A DNA stretch of 5,545 bases from an uncultured Clostridia bacterium (GCA_947624365.1 CANQJY010000058.1:1-5545), one strand, 5' to 3'; numbered from the stretch's first letter, positions 1 to 5,545 are shown. Notes: generated by a model from the letters alone, not told the origin. Program-made: numbers and translations.

Positions 1-626
1 ATCCGTAATTGATACTTCTTATTTATATTTCCAGATTTTCCATCTTCTATTTCGTATTTAGGATATTGTGTACCATCCCAAGAATATTTAATATTTTTTC
101 CATATTCTGCATCAGTAATATATCCTGTTACATTATTGATGTCTTCTACAGTTACACTTCTAGCTTCTTTTATATATTTTGCTTGTCCATACATTTGACA
201 TATTTTGTTCAATTCACTTTCTGCATTTGTAAAGCCATCTTTTCCATTAAGGCTGTATAATTCAGCATTTTCAGGAGTGATTACTGTTTCAGATATCAGC
301 ACTAAATCCCCTTTTTCTACTCCTAACACTCTCCACCCTTGGTAGTAACTGTTTGAATCAAATTCTTGATTTTCATTACCATTCTCTGTTTTGTTTGATG
401 TTATATTTTCATATGTTGAATTATCTTGATGATTATATGAAACATAGTCTCCGACTTTTATTGTGGTTCCTGATTTTTTTATTCCATCACTTGTATATTG
501 CCAAATACTACTATCATGTTTTGCTGATTTTGATATTTGTATAATTGCTATAATAGCAACTATTACTACAAAAATAACTAAATAAATTACTGTTAATCCA
601 CTTTCTTTTACATTTTCTTTTTTCAT
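1..626 (-). CDS. Membrane-anchored, pilin-like N-terminus protein of unknown function (3' end cut by window edge)
   Basis: The minus-strand frame starts at ATG 626-624 and stays open for 208 codons to the left edge, so the C-terminus is missing. Residues 1-9 are short and charged (MKKENVKES). G10 is followed by a 19-residue hydrophobic stretch, LTVIYLVIFVVIVAIIAII, and then a charged, Asn/Ser/Thr-rich linker. This resembles a type IV prepilin leader (cleavage after Gly), but position +5 is Tyr rather than the usual Glu, so a plain membrane anchor is equally possible. There is no lipobox Cys. The presumed extracytoplasmic part has IKVGDYVSY (56-64), an Asn-rich stretch (65-92), GWRVLGVEKGDLVLIS (97-112), and a segment with ELNKIC (138-143), ARS (155-157) and VEDINNVTGY (160-169). 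From memory, this series of motifs recurs in uncharacterised clostridial proteins with GITLIALVITII-type N-termini. The start is supported by GAAAGGA at 641-635, 8 nt from the ATG. I cannot assign a function; pilin-like or cell-surface protein is inference. Confidence 0.85.
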   Translation of the reverse strand, partial: MKKENVKESGLTVIYLVIFVVIVAIIAIIQISKSAKHDSSIWQYTSDGIKKSGTTIKVGDYVSYNHQDNSTYENITSNKTENGNENQEFDSNSYYQGWRVLGVEKGDLVLISETVITPENAELYSLNGKDGFTNAESELNKICQMYGQAKYIKEARSVTVEDINNVTGYITDAEYGKNIKYSWDGTQYPKYEIEDGKSGNINKKYQLR

Positions 627-656
627 TCTTTTTTTCCTTTCAATTTATATATTTTA

Positions 657-685
657 ATTTTATCCTACATATTAAAAAATGTAAA
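657..685 (-). promoter_or_regulatory. Promoter for the leftward membrane-anchored protein gene
   Basis: On the minus strand there is a -35 box TTTACA (685-680), a 17-bp spacer and a -10 box TAAAAT (662-657). One mismatch in each hexamer and ideal spacing suggest a housekeeping (SigA-type) promoter. Transcription should begin near 650, giving a leader of about 24 nt that carries the GAAAGGA ribosome binding site (641-635). It faces away from the ATPase promoter, with 43 bp between the two -35 boxes. Confidence 0.65.
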
Positions 686-718
686 TAGTTATTTTTCATT
701 TTTATAAAAATATTACTA

Positions 719-736
719 CATGTCTTAATTGACATG
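719..736. promoter_or_regulatory. Candidate operator: 18-bp dyad over the ATPase -35 box
   Basis: CATGTC (719-724), spacer TTAATT (725-730) and GACATG (731-736) form a perfect 6-bp inverted repeat. The right arm and spacer contain the whole -35 hexamer (729-734), so a protein bound here would block RNA polymerase at the ATPase promoter. The centre lies about 36 bp upstream of the expected start of transcription. The 17-bp promoter spacer argues against a MerR-type activator, which normally works on 19-20 bp spacers. I do not recognise the half-site as belonging to a named regulator, and no regulator gene lies in the window. That it is an operator is inference. Confidence 0.4.
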
Positions 737-757
737 CTTTTTTTCTTGTACTATAAT
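729..757 (+). promoter_or_regulatory. Full-consensus promoter of the P-type ATPase gene
   Basis: TTGACA (729-734), a spacer of exactly 17 bp, and TATAAT (752-757) match the SigA/sigma-70 consensus at all twelve positions. The transcript should start near A764, leaving a leader of only about 15 nt that is mostly the ribosome binding site. This rules out a leader riboswitch between promoter and gene. It also shows that the ATG at 734, which overlaps the -35 box, cannot be the real start codon. Confidence 0.85.
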
Positions 758-764
758 ATTTTCA

Positions 765-772
765 AAAGGAGA
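765..772 (+). promoter_or_regulatory. Ribosome binding site that fixes the ATPase start
   Basis: AAAGGAGA (765-772) is a near-perfect anti-16S match. Its AGGAG core lies 7 nt before ATG 779-781. It selects the start at 779 over the in-frame ATG at 734, which lies upstream of the expected transcription start. Confidence 0.85.
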
Positions 773-778
773 CCAATT

Positions 779-3034
779 ATGAAAAGTATAAAAAGAATTT
801 TATTTGATAATTTTTTTACTTTGTTTAATTTTTTGAACCTATTTTTAGCATTTTGCATTTTTGCAGTAGGGTCTTATAAAAATATGCTTTTTTTACTAGT
901 TGTTATTATTAATACTGCAATTAGTACATTTCAAGAAATCCATGCAAAAAGAGTACTTGATAAATTATCTTTTTTAGCTAGTTATAAAGCAACTGTTATT
1001 AGAAATGGTCAAAAGCAAGAAATTGATATAGATAATATAGTTTTAAACGATATTATAGAATTTAATACTGGAAATCAAATTGCAACAGATAGTGTGATTT
1101 TAGATGGAAATGTTCAAGTAAATGAATCTTTTATTACTGGTGAATCAGATACAATTTATAAAAAAGCTGGTGATATGTTACTATCTGGTAGCTTTATTGT
1201 GAGTGGAAAATGTACTGCAAAAGTTGTTCATGTTGGCGAAGAAAACTATACTTCTAAAATTTCTATTGGAACTAAATATGTAAAAAAAGTAAATTCAGAA
1301 ATAATGACATCTTTAAATAAAATTATTAAATGGCTTACTTTTGCTATTATTCCTATTGGTATTTCTTTATTTTTTGTACAACATTACATATATTCACTTT
1401 CTATACATGATACTGTTGTAAAAACTGTTGCTGCAGTAATTGGAATGATACCAGAGGGATTAGTTCTTTTAACAAGTACCGTTTTGGCTGTTAGTGTAAT
1501 ACGTTTATCAAAGTCAAATGTTCTTGTTCAGGAATTATACTGTATTGAAACTTTAGCTCGCGTTGATACTCTTTGCTTAGATAAAACTGGGACTTTAACA
1601 GAAGGCAATATGGAAGTTAAAAATATATTACCAATTTCTATTTCTCAAAATGAATTGGAAACAATTTTATGGAATTTATCACATTTTTCTGAAGATGAAA
1701 ATTCTACTATTCTAGCTTTACGTGATAGTTCTATTAATTCTAATTGTACTTGGGAACCAATACAAAAAGTTGCATTTTCTTCTCAAGCAAAGTGGTCTGG
1801 AATTTGCTTTAAAGATGTAGGTACATATGTAATTGGTGCACCAGAATTTGTATTAAAGGATAATTATAAATCTTATGAAACAATTATAAAGCCATATATT
1901 GAAGATTATAGATTAATTGTTGTTGCTCATTCTAAAAATAGTTTTTTTGATGATAATTTACCAGATGATTTAGAACTTGTCGGTTTAGTATGTATTCTAG
2001 ATAAAATTAGAAGAGAAGCAATTGATACAGTTTCTTATTTCTATCGTCAAGGAGTTGATATTAAAATTATTTCTGGAGATAATCCTATTACTGTATCTAA
2101 AATTGCCAAACATGTAGGAATAAAAAACTTTGATACATATATTGATATGTCGCAAGTATCTGAAGATGTTGATTTAAAAGAACTTGTTATGAAATATACT
2201 ATTTTTGGTAGGGTTTCTCCTATGCAAAAAAAAGAGCTTATTTTAGCATTACAATCTAATGGTAAAACTGTTGCTATGACAGGTGATGGTGTAAATGATG
2301 TGTTAGCTTTAAAATGTTCTGATTGTAGTATTGCCATGGCAAATGGAAGTGATGCAACTAAGAGTGTTGCTCAATTAGTCTTATTAGATTCAAATTTTTC
2401 TTCTATGCCAAAAATTGTGTTAGAAGGAAGGCGCAGTATTAATAATATTCAACGCTCTGCTTCTTTGTTTTTAGTGAAAACCATATATGCTACTATTTTA
2501 GCATTAATGTTTCTTTTTATGGGGCAAGCATATCCATTCATGCCAATTCAACTTAGTTTAATTAGCTTAGTTACAATTGGAATTCCTTCTTTTGTATTAG
2601 CATTAGAACCCAATAAAGAACTTATCCATGGTAATTTTTTGACAAATGTTATTACTAAGGCTTTACCTGCTGGTTTAACCGTTGCTTTAAATATTTTCTG
2701 TTTGTCTGTATTGCATAAGTATGAAATAATACCTCATGAATTTTATTCTAGTTTATGTGTTATTTCAACTGGTATTTGTGGTATTATTTTATTATTTACT
2801 CTTGTAAAATCTAGAAAAAGTGAAGATACTTCTTTACCTTTTTCTCCTTTTCGCTTATTACTTGCAATTTTAATGTGCCTTTTATTTGTAATTTGTCTTA
2901 AATATTTTGATTGGTGGTTTGGTATATATTCTTTAGCACCAATGCTCCCATATATTTTACGACTTATTGTTATTTCTATTATAAATTTTGTTGTATTAAA
3001 TTTCTTAATAAAAATAAAAGAGAAGAGTTTTTAA
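779..3034 (+). CDS. Cation-transporting P-type ATPase (CtpE-like, HAD family), 751 aa
   Basis: An ATP-driven ion pump of the cytoplasmic membrane. The complete motif set is present: actuator TGES (120-123), PEGL in the fourth membrane helix (225-228), phosphorylation loop DKTGTLT with acceptor Asp268, nucleotide-binding FSSQAKWSG (333-341) and IGAPE (352-356), LDKIR with D408/R411, SGDNP (432-436) and hinge TGDGVND (501-507). Ten membrane helices are plausible: two before the actuator, two around PEGL, six after residue ~545. The FSS..KWSG, GAPEFVL and TIGIPSF (599-605) signatures resemble the CtpE-like group, whose mycobacterial member is linked to calcium uptake. The ion here is not settled. 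There is no CPC motif or N-terminal metal-binding domain, so a Cu/Zn/Cd pump is unlikely. The helix-6 Asp used by SERCA is Ile600. The N-terminus starts almost at helix 1 and lacks the cytosolic lead-in of about 30 residues that I expect in relatives. Start 779 is chosen from promoter and RBS. Transcribed alone; convergent with pyk. Confidence 0.93.
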   Translation: MKSIKRILFDNFFTLFNFLNLFLAFCIFAVGSYKNMLFLLVVIINTAISTFQEIHAKRVLDKLSFLASYKATVIRNGQKQEIDIDNIVLNDIIEFNTGNQIATDSVILDGNVQVNESFITGESDTIYKKAGDMLLSGSFIVSGKCTAKVVHVGEENYTSKISIGTKYVKKVNSEIMTSLNKIIKWLTFAIIPIGISLFFVQHYIYSLSIHDTVVKTVAAVIGMIPEGLVLLTSTVLAVSVIRLSKSNVLVQELYCIETLARVDTLCLDKTGTLTEGNMEVKNILPISISQNELETILWNLSHFSEDENSTILALRDSSINSNCTWEPIQKVAFSSQAKWSGICFKDVGTYVIGAPEFVLKDNYKSYETIIKPYIEDYRLIVVAHSKNSFFDDNLPDDLELVGLVCILDKIRREAIDTVSYFYRQGVDIKIISGDNPITVSKIAKHVGIKNFDTYIDMSQVSEDVDLKELVMKYTIFGRVSPMQKKELILALQSNGKTVAMTGDGVNDVLALKCSDCSIAMANGSDATKSVAQLVLLDSNFSSMPKIVLEGRRSINNIQRSASLFLVKTIYATILALMFLFMGQAYPFMPIQLSLISLVTIGIPSFVLALEPNKELIHGNFLTNVITKALPAGLTVALNIFCLSVLHKYEIIPHEFYSSLCVISTGICGIILLFTLVKSRKSEDTSLPFSPFRLLLAILMCLLFVICLKYFDWWFGIYSLAPMLPYILRLIVISIINFVVLNFLIKIKEKSF

Positions 3035-3049
3035 AGCTCTTCCCTTTTT
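3016..3049. terminator. Bidirectional terminator between the ATPase gene and pyk
   Basis: AAAAGAGAAGAG (3016-3027) pairs with CTCTTCCCTTTT (3037-3048) with one A:C mismatch (3021/3043). Three more inner pairs, one of them a G:T wobble, close the stem to a 3-nt loop. A T-run follows on the plus strand (3045-3049). On the minus strand the stem is followed by CTTTTATTTTTATT. The left arm lies within the last codons of the ATPase gene, whose TAA is at 3032-3034 in the loop, and the pyk stop is at 3063-3061. One hairpin therefore ends both convergent transcripts. Confidence 0.8.
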
Positions 3050-3060
3050 GGATTAATATT

Positions 3061-4497
3061 CTAAAGTATTGCTATTCCACCTATTACTTTACTATATTCT
3101 GTGCCAGGCAATAATTGAGGTCCTCCAGATACAACAATTTTATCTCCTTTTTCTAGAATTCCATTATTTTGGAGTTTCTCAATTCCCATTTCTATCACCT
3201 TATTTATATCATCTTGTGGTTCTATATAAACTGGCGTAACATTCCATACAATTGATAATTGGTTAAATGTTCTTCTATTATCTGTAATTGCTAAAATTGG
3301 GCATCCTGCTCCTAATCCAGATAAATTTCTTGGTGAATCTCCTGTATTTGTATAACATACAATAGCATCTGCTTTTATATTCATAGCCATAGAACATGTT
3401 GCATAGGCAATTTCTCTTTCAAAATCTTTCAAATCAATAAGCTCATTTGTTCTAAATCTTTTCCAATAATCAATATCACTTTCAGTTCTATTTGCAATTT
3501 TTACCATTGTTTTTACACATTCTACTGGATATTTCCCTAGAGCACATTCTCCTGAAAGCATTATAGCACTTGTTCTATCATAAATTGCATTTGCAACATC
3601 ACTTGCTTCTGCTCTGGTTGGAAGTGGATTATATGTCATAGACTCTAGCATTTGTGTTGCTGTAATTGCTGGTTTACTTGCTTTATTTGCTAATTTGATG
3701 AATTTTTTTTGCATAATTGGTGGTTCTGTAAAATCTGTTTCTGTTGCCATATCTCCACGTGCAATCATTTGAACATCTGCAATTTCTACTATTTCTTTCA
3801 TGTTCTCTAGTCCTTCAACATTTTCTACCTTTGTTATAATTTTTATATCTTTTCCACCATTTTCATCTAATACTTTTCTTACTTGCGCAATATCATCTTT
3901 ATTTCTTGTGAATGACATTGCTACATAATCATAATCATGCTCACAAGCTGTTTTTAAATCTGCAATATCTTTTTCTTTTAATGCTGGTAAACGTACTGCT
4001 GTTCCTGGTAAATTCATAGTTTTTCTACTGCCTAATCCGTTACCATGTACTACCGTACAAACAATATCTTTGTCAACAATTTCATCAACTACTAATTCAA
4101 TTGCGCCATCATCAATTAATATTTTTGCACCAGGTTTTACATCTTTATATAATTCTTTATATGATACAGATACTTTATCTTTATCTCCTACTATATCTTC
4201 ATTTACTAATGTGAATTTTTGTCCATCTTCTAATTGGATTTTTTCATTTTTGCCTGTTACTAACATTCCTGTCCTTATTTCAGGTCCTTGCATATCTAAT
4301 ATTAAACCAATTGGTAAATCAAGTTCTTTTCTTAGTCTAAGAATTTCTTCTGTCTTTTTAGCTTGTTCTTCCCAACTTCCATGTGAATAATTTATTCTAC
4401 ATACATTCAATCCTGATTCCATTAGCTCCTCTAATAGGTTTTCACTTGCTGGTCCTATTGTACCTACTATTTTTGTTTTTCTTAAATCTTTTTTCAT
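3061..4497 (-). CDS. pyk: Pyruvate kinase, 478 aa
   Basis: Catalyses phosphoenolpyruvate + ADP to pyruvate + ATP, the last step of glycolysis, in the cytosol. Active-site and metal/K+ signatures are present: TIGPAS (13-18), NVCRINYSHG (31-40; R34, N36, S38), D68 followed by GPEIRTG (71-77), KVEN with K223 and E225, ARGD with D249, and TQMLESM (281-287) running into PTRAEASDVANA. E73 in GPEIR is the residue associated with K+ dependence. Oddities: the usual DTKGPE is DMQGPE (M69, Q70); the segment after ARGD is MATETDFTEPP instead of the common LGVEIP type; LDGTDAVMLSGE is YDRTSAIMLSGE. The C-terminal effector-domain loop is TNTGDSPRNLS (383-393), and the late loop is PGTEYSK rather than a G.TN type. 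It lacks the extra C-terminal domain found in Bacillus enzymes of about 585 aa. The start is supported by purine-rich AAAGGG (4509-4504), 6 nt before ATG 4497-4495. It has its own promoter and follows pgi and the thioesterase gene on the same strand. Confidence 0.96.
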   Translation of the reverse strand: MKKDLRKTKIVGTIGPASENLLEELMESGLNVCRINYSHGSWEEQAKKTEEILRLRKELDLPIGLILDMQGPEIRTGMLVTGKNEKIQLEDGQKFTLVNEDIVGDKDKVSVSYKELYKDVKPGAKILIDDGAIELVVDEIVDKDIVCTVVHGNGLGSRKTMNLPGTAVRLPALKEKDIADLKTACEHDYDYVAMSFTRNKDDIAQVRKVLDENGGKDIKIITKVENVEGLENMKEIVEIADVQMIARGDMATETDFTEPPIMQKKFIKLANKASKPAITATQMLESMTYNPLPTRAEASDVANAIYDRTSAIMLSGECALGKYPVECVKTMVKIANRTESDIDYWKRFRTNELIDLKDFEREIAYATCSMAMNIKADAIVCYTNTGDSPRNLSGLGAGCPILAITDNRRTFNQLSIVWNVTPVYIEPQDDINKVIEMGIEKLQNNGILEKGDKIVVSGGPQLLPGTEYSKVIGGIAIL

Positions 4498-4541
4498 ATT
4501 TTTCCCTTTCCTTTCTTAGTTTAAAATTAAAGCCGAATTGT

Positions 4542-4570
4542 ATTATATCAAATATGTTTTTCGTTTTCAA
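4542..4570 (-). promoter_or_regulatory. Promoter of pyk (extended -10)
   Basis: On the minus strand there is TTGAAA (4570-4565), a 17-bp spacer and TATAAT (4547-4542), preceded by TGA, which gives the extended -10 element TGnTATAAT. The start of transcription should be near 4535, with a leader of about 38 nt that holds the AAAGGG ribosome binding site and no room for a riboswitch. It lies wholly in the 100-bp gap after the thioesterase stop codon, so pyk can be expressed independently of the genes upstream. Confidence 0.8.
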
Positions 4571-4597
4571 CAGTTTACAACAAAATTCTACATTTGT

Positions 4598-5320
4598 TTA
4601 AGCTAATGTGATAATTGCATGTAATATGCTCTTATCTTCACTATATATGCATATTACATGTTTTTCATTATAGAATGTATATTCACATTTAACTTTATCT
4701 CCTAGTTTCATTTCTTTTTTGTATTGAATTTGCACCTCATTAAATGGTCTACTTTGATATACTTCTTCTGGTAATGCTTCATATGCAATATCTAAATAAT
4801 ATAAATTATGCATATGCCCATTTATATCAATATCTCTTCTTGTAACTGTATATTCTATTTCATTTGAATATGTTCCTGGTATTTCAATTTTTTCTAATTC
4901 TTTATTTTCAAAAAGACTTTTTTCTTCTAATTCATAATTTCCTAAAACTGCATCTGTCAGTCTTTCTATTCTACCTGTTTCTATATTAACTAAAGTCCAT
5001 TTAGAAGTTGCAATTGCACATAATTGATTATTTTCATCATACATTTCAAAATCACGATATGTGTATGCTTTAGTTGCATCTCTTCCCCATGTTTTTACAT
5101 GTATAGTTTGTCCATATTTAGGTCTTTTTATTACATTTAATTTCCAACCTAATAAAATCCATACTAGTTTTTTTATTGGAATATCATTTGCTCCAAATCC
5201 TGCTAAATCAGAATGATATCCTCCTATATTTTCAAACATTTCTAATATAGATCTATTTTTTATTAAATTATCTTTTCCTATATCTTTTACTCCCATTTTA
5301 AAATCGTTTTCAAAAATCAT
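4598..5320 (-). CDS. Acyl-ACP thioesterase (FatA/FatB type), 240 aa
   Basis: Hydrolyses acyl-ACP to free fatty acid and ACP in the cytosol, ending fatty-acid elongation. It has the two hot-dog domains usual for bacterial members of this family, and about their usual length. The first hot-dog (about 1-135) has HSDLAGFG (36-43), W59, the RPKYGQTIHVKTW segment (66-78) and the ATSKWTLVNIETGR segment (104-117). The second (about 150-240) has RRDIDINGHMHN (161-172), with the D165/N167/H169 set that matches the catalytic D-x-N-x-H of plant FatB, and E203 in YKKEMKLGD where a conserved Glu is expected. The Cys once proposed as catalytic in plants is Met204 here, common for bacterial members as I recall. 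The start at 5320 is preferred over an in-frame ATG at 5353, because AAGGAG (5337-5332) lies 11 nt upstream and the residues before it would be encoded by the binding site itself. No promoter is visible; expression probably comes from pgi readthrough. Chain-length preference cannot be read from the sequence. Confidence 0.93.
   Translation of the reverse strand: MIFENDFKMGVKDIGKDNLIKNRSILEMFENIGGYHSDLAGFGANDIPIKKLVWILLGWKLNVIKRPKYGQTIHVKTWGRDATKAYTYRDFEMYDENNQLCAIATSKWTLVNIETGRIERLTDAVLGNYELEEKSLFENKELEKIEIPGTYSNEIEYTVTRRDIDINGHMHNLYYLDIAYEALPEEVYQSRPFNEVQIQYKKEMKLGDKVKCEYTFYNEKHVICIYSEDKSILHAIITLA
4618..4660. repeat. 12-bp perfect inverted repeat inside the thioesterase 3' end
   Basis: CATGTAATATGC (4618-4629) and GCATATTACATG (4649-4660) are exact reverse complements, separated by 19 bp. 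They fall in the last 20 codons of the thioesterase gene. On the plus strand the second arm is followed directly by TTTTT (4661-4665), so that strand has the form of an intrinsic terminator with an AT-rich stem. On the minus (coding) strand no T-run follows. No plus-strand gene lies nearby, so its role is unknown and it may be chance. Confidence 0.5.
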
Positions 5321-5331
5321 TTTGTTTCCAT

Positions 5332-5337
5332 CTCCTT
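5332..5337 (-). promoter_or_regulatory. Ribosome binding site for the thioesterase gene
   Basis: AAGGAG (5337-5332 on the minus strand) lies 11 nt before ATG 5320-5318. That is slightly long but usable, and it is the only good candidate. It decides between the starts at 5320 and 5353. Confidence 0.65.
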
Positions 5338-5352
5338 CTTCTATTTGAAACA

Positions 5353-5381
5353 AAAGAAGTGTCCCTATTGGGACATTCTTT
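5353..5381 (-). terminator. Terminator-like hairpin directly after pgi
   Basis: On the minus strand TGTCCC-AATA-GGGACA forms a 6-bp GC-rich stem with a 4-nt loop. Six outer pairs (AAAGAA with TTCTTT) extend it, with one bulged base (plus-strand G5359). It starts one base after the pgi stop codon. The following T-run (TTCTTTTGTTTC) is interrupted, so termination may be incomplete. That would suit a role as a partial terminator that lets some transcription reach the thioesterase gene 61 bp downstream of pgi. Confidence 0.65.
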
Positions 5382-5545
5382 CTAGTATCCTGGTTTTTCT
5401 AATAAATGAAACATATTCTTTTTGTATTCCTCAACCCCTGGTTGATTAAATGGATTTACTCCTAATAACGTTCCTGACATTGCACATGCTTTTTCAAAGA
5501 AATATATTAATTCTCCTATATTTTCTTCATCTAATTTATTCATTT
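5382..5545 (-). CDS. pgi: Glucose-6-phosphate isomerase, C-terminal 53 codons (5' part beyond window)
   Basis: Interconverts glucose-6-phosphate and fructose-6-phosphate, the second step of glycolysis, in the cytosol. Only the C-terminus is visible. It reads IGELIYFFEKACAMSG, then LLGVNPFNQPGVEEYKKNMF, and ends LLEKPGY before TAG (5384-5382). This is the hallmark C-terminal block of bacterial Pgi. The first Lys of GVEEYKK corresponds to the conserved C-terminal active-site Lys in the family. The ATG at 5543-5541 is an internal Met codon, not a start, because the conserved protein continues upstream past the right edge. The stop agrees with the usual family end, so this end is intact. Confidence 0.93.
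   Translation of the reverse strand, partial: MNKLDEENIGELIYFFEKACAMSGTLLGVNPFNQPGVEEYKKNMFHLLEKPGY

Noticed and set aside
9..544. Two plus-strand open frames (9-260 and 353-544)
   Set aside because: They run antisense to the continuous minus-strand frame at 1-626, have low-complexity Phe/Ile/Tyr/Leu-rich translations, and lack convincing ribosome binding sites. They are shadows.
734..778. In-frame ATG at 734 as a longer ATPase start (15 extra residues)
   Set aside because: It overlaps the -35 box of the promoter and lies about 30 nt upstream of the expected transcription start. It has no ribosome binding site, whereas ATG 779 has AAAGGAGA at ideal spacing.
758..778. A yybP-ykoY-type or other riboswitch before the ion pump
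   Set aside because: The expected leader is only about 15 nt, too short for any known riboswitch.
2047..2337. Minus-strand open frame inside the ATPase gene
   Set aside because: It lies wholly within the conserved SGDNP to GDGVND region of the ATPase, so it is an antisense shadow.
2911..3114. Plus-strand frame across the ATPase/pyk junction
   Set aside because: It overlaps the ATPase C-terminus, the terminator and the pyk C-terminus in another frame, and has no family signature.
4070..4601. Plus-strand frames antisense to the pyk N-terminus and its promoter region
   Set aside because: They are complementary to conserved pyruvate kinase coding sequence, and their translations are low-complexity.
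5321..5353. In-frame ATG at 5353 as the thioesterase start
   Set aside because: It sits at the edge of the terminator-like hairpin, has no ribosome binding site, and the added residues would be encoded by the real AAGGAG site. Family similarity begins at the ATG at 5320.
5431..5445. TCAACC-CCT-GGTTGA inverted repeat
   Set aside because: It encodes the invariant NQPGVE segment of Pgi, so the symmetry is explained by codons.

Overview
The window looks like a chromosomal segment of a low-GC Gram-positive bacterium, most likely an uncultured, Clostridia-type Firmicute. The base composition is strongly AT-rich, codons such as ATA, AGA and TTA dominate, Shine-Dalgarno sites are strong (AAAGGAGA, GAAAGGA, AAGGAG), and the promoters are close to the SigA consensus. 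The species cannot be told from the sequence alone.

Layout, left to right. (1) Bases 1-626, minus strand: the N-terminal 208 codons of a membrane-anchored protein, cut by the left edge, with a pilin-like hydrophobic N-terminus and a GDYV...GWRVL domain of unknown function. (2) Bases 627-778: a divergent intergenic region with one promoter for each flanking gene and an 18-bp dyad (CATGTC-N6-GACATG) lying on the -35 box of the rightward promoter. (3) Bases 779-3034, plus strand: a CtpE-like cation-transporting P-type ATPase of 751 aa. Its true start is 45 bases downstream of the longest possible ORF start, because the promoter occupies the upstream part. (4) Bases 3016-3049: a hairpin with T-rich tails on both strands, acting as a shared terminator for convergent genes. 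(5) Minus strand, read right to left: the C-terminal 53 codons of glucose-6-phosphate isomerase (pgi, 5545-5382), a terminator-like hairpin directly after it, an acyl-ACP thioesterase (5320-4598) with no visible promoter of its own, then pyruvate kinase (pyk, 4497-3061) with its own promoter (TTGAAA-17-TATAAT, extended -10).

How the genes fit together. pgi and pyk are an early and the last enzyme of glycolysis. The thioesterase between them releases free fatty acids from acyl-ACP, so a fatty-acid-releasing enzyme is inserted in a glycolytic cluster. It probably depends on readthrough past the pgi hairpin. The ATPase and the membrane-anchored protein form a separate divergent pair whose promoters face away from each other across about 150 bp. 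No mobile element, CRISPR array, tRNA or rRNA was seen. No stretch longer than 300 bases lacks a gene. No clearly new multi-gene system is visible. The points most worth a second look are the ATPase operator/promoter, the pilin-like protein, the thioesterase placement, the divergent pyruvate kinase and a 12-bp perfect hairpin inside the thioesterase gene.
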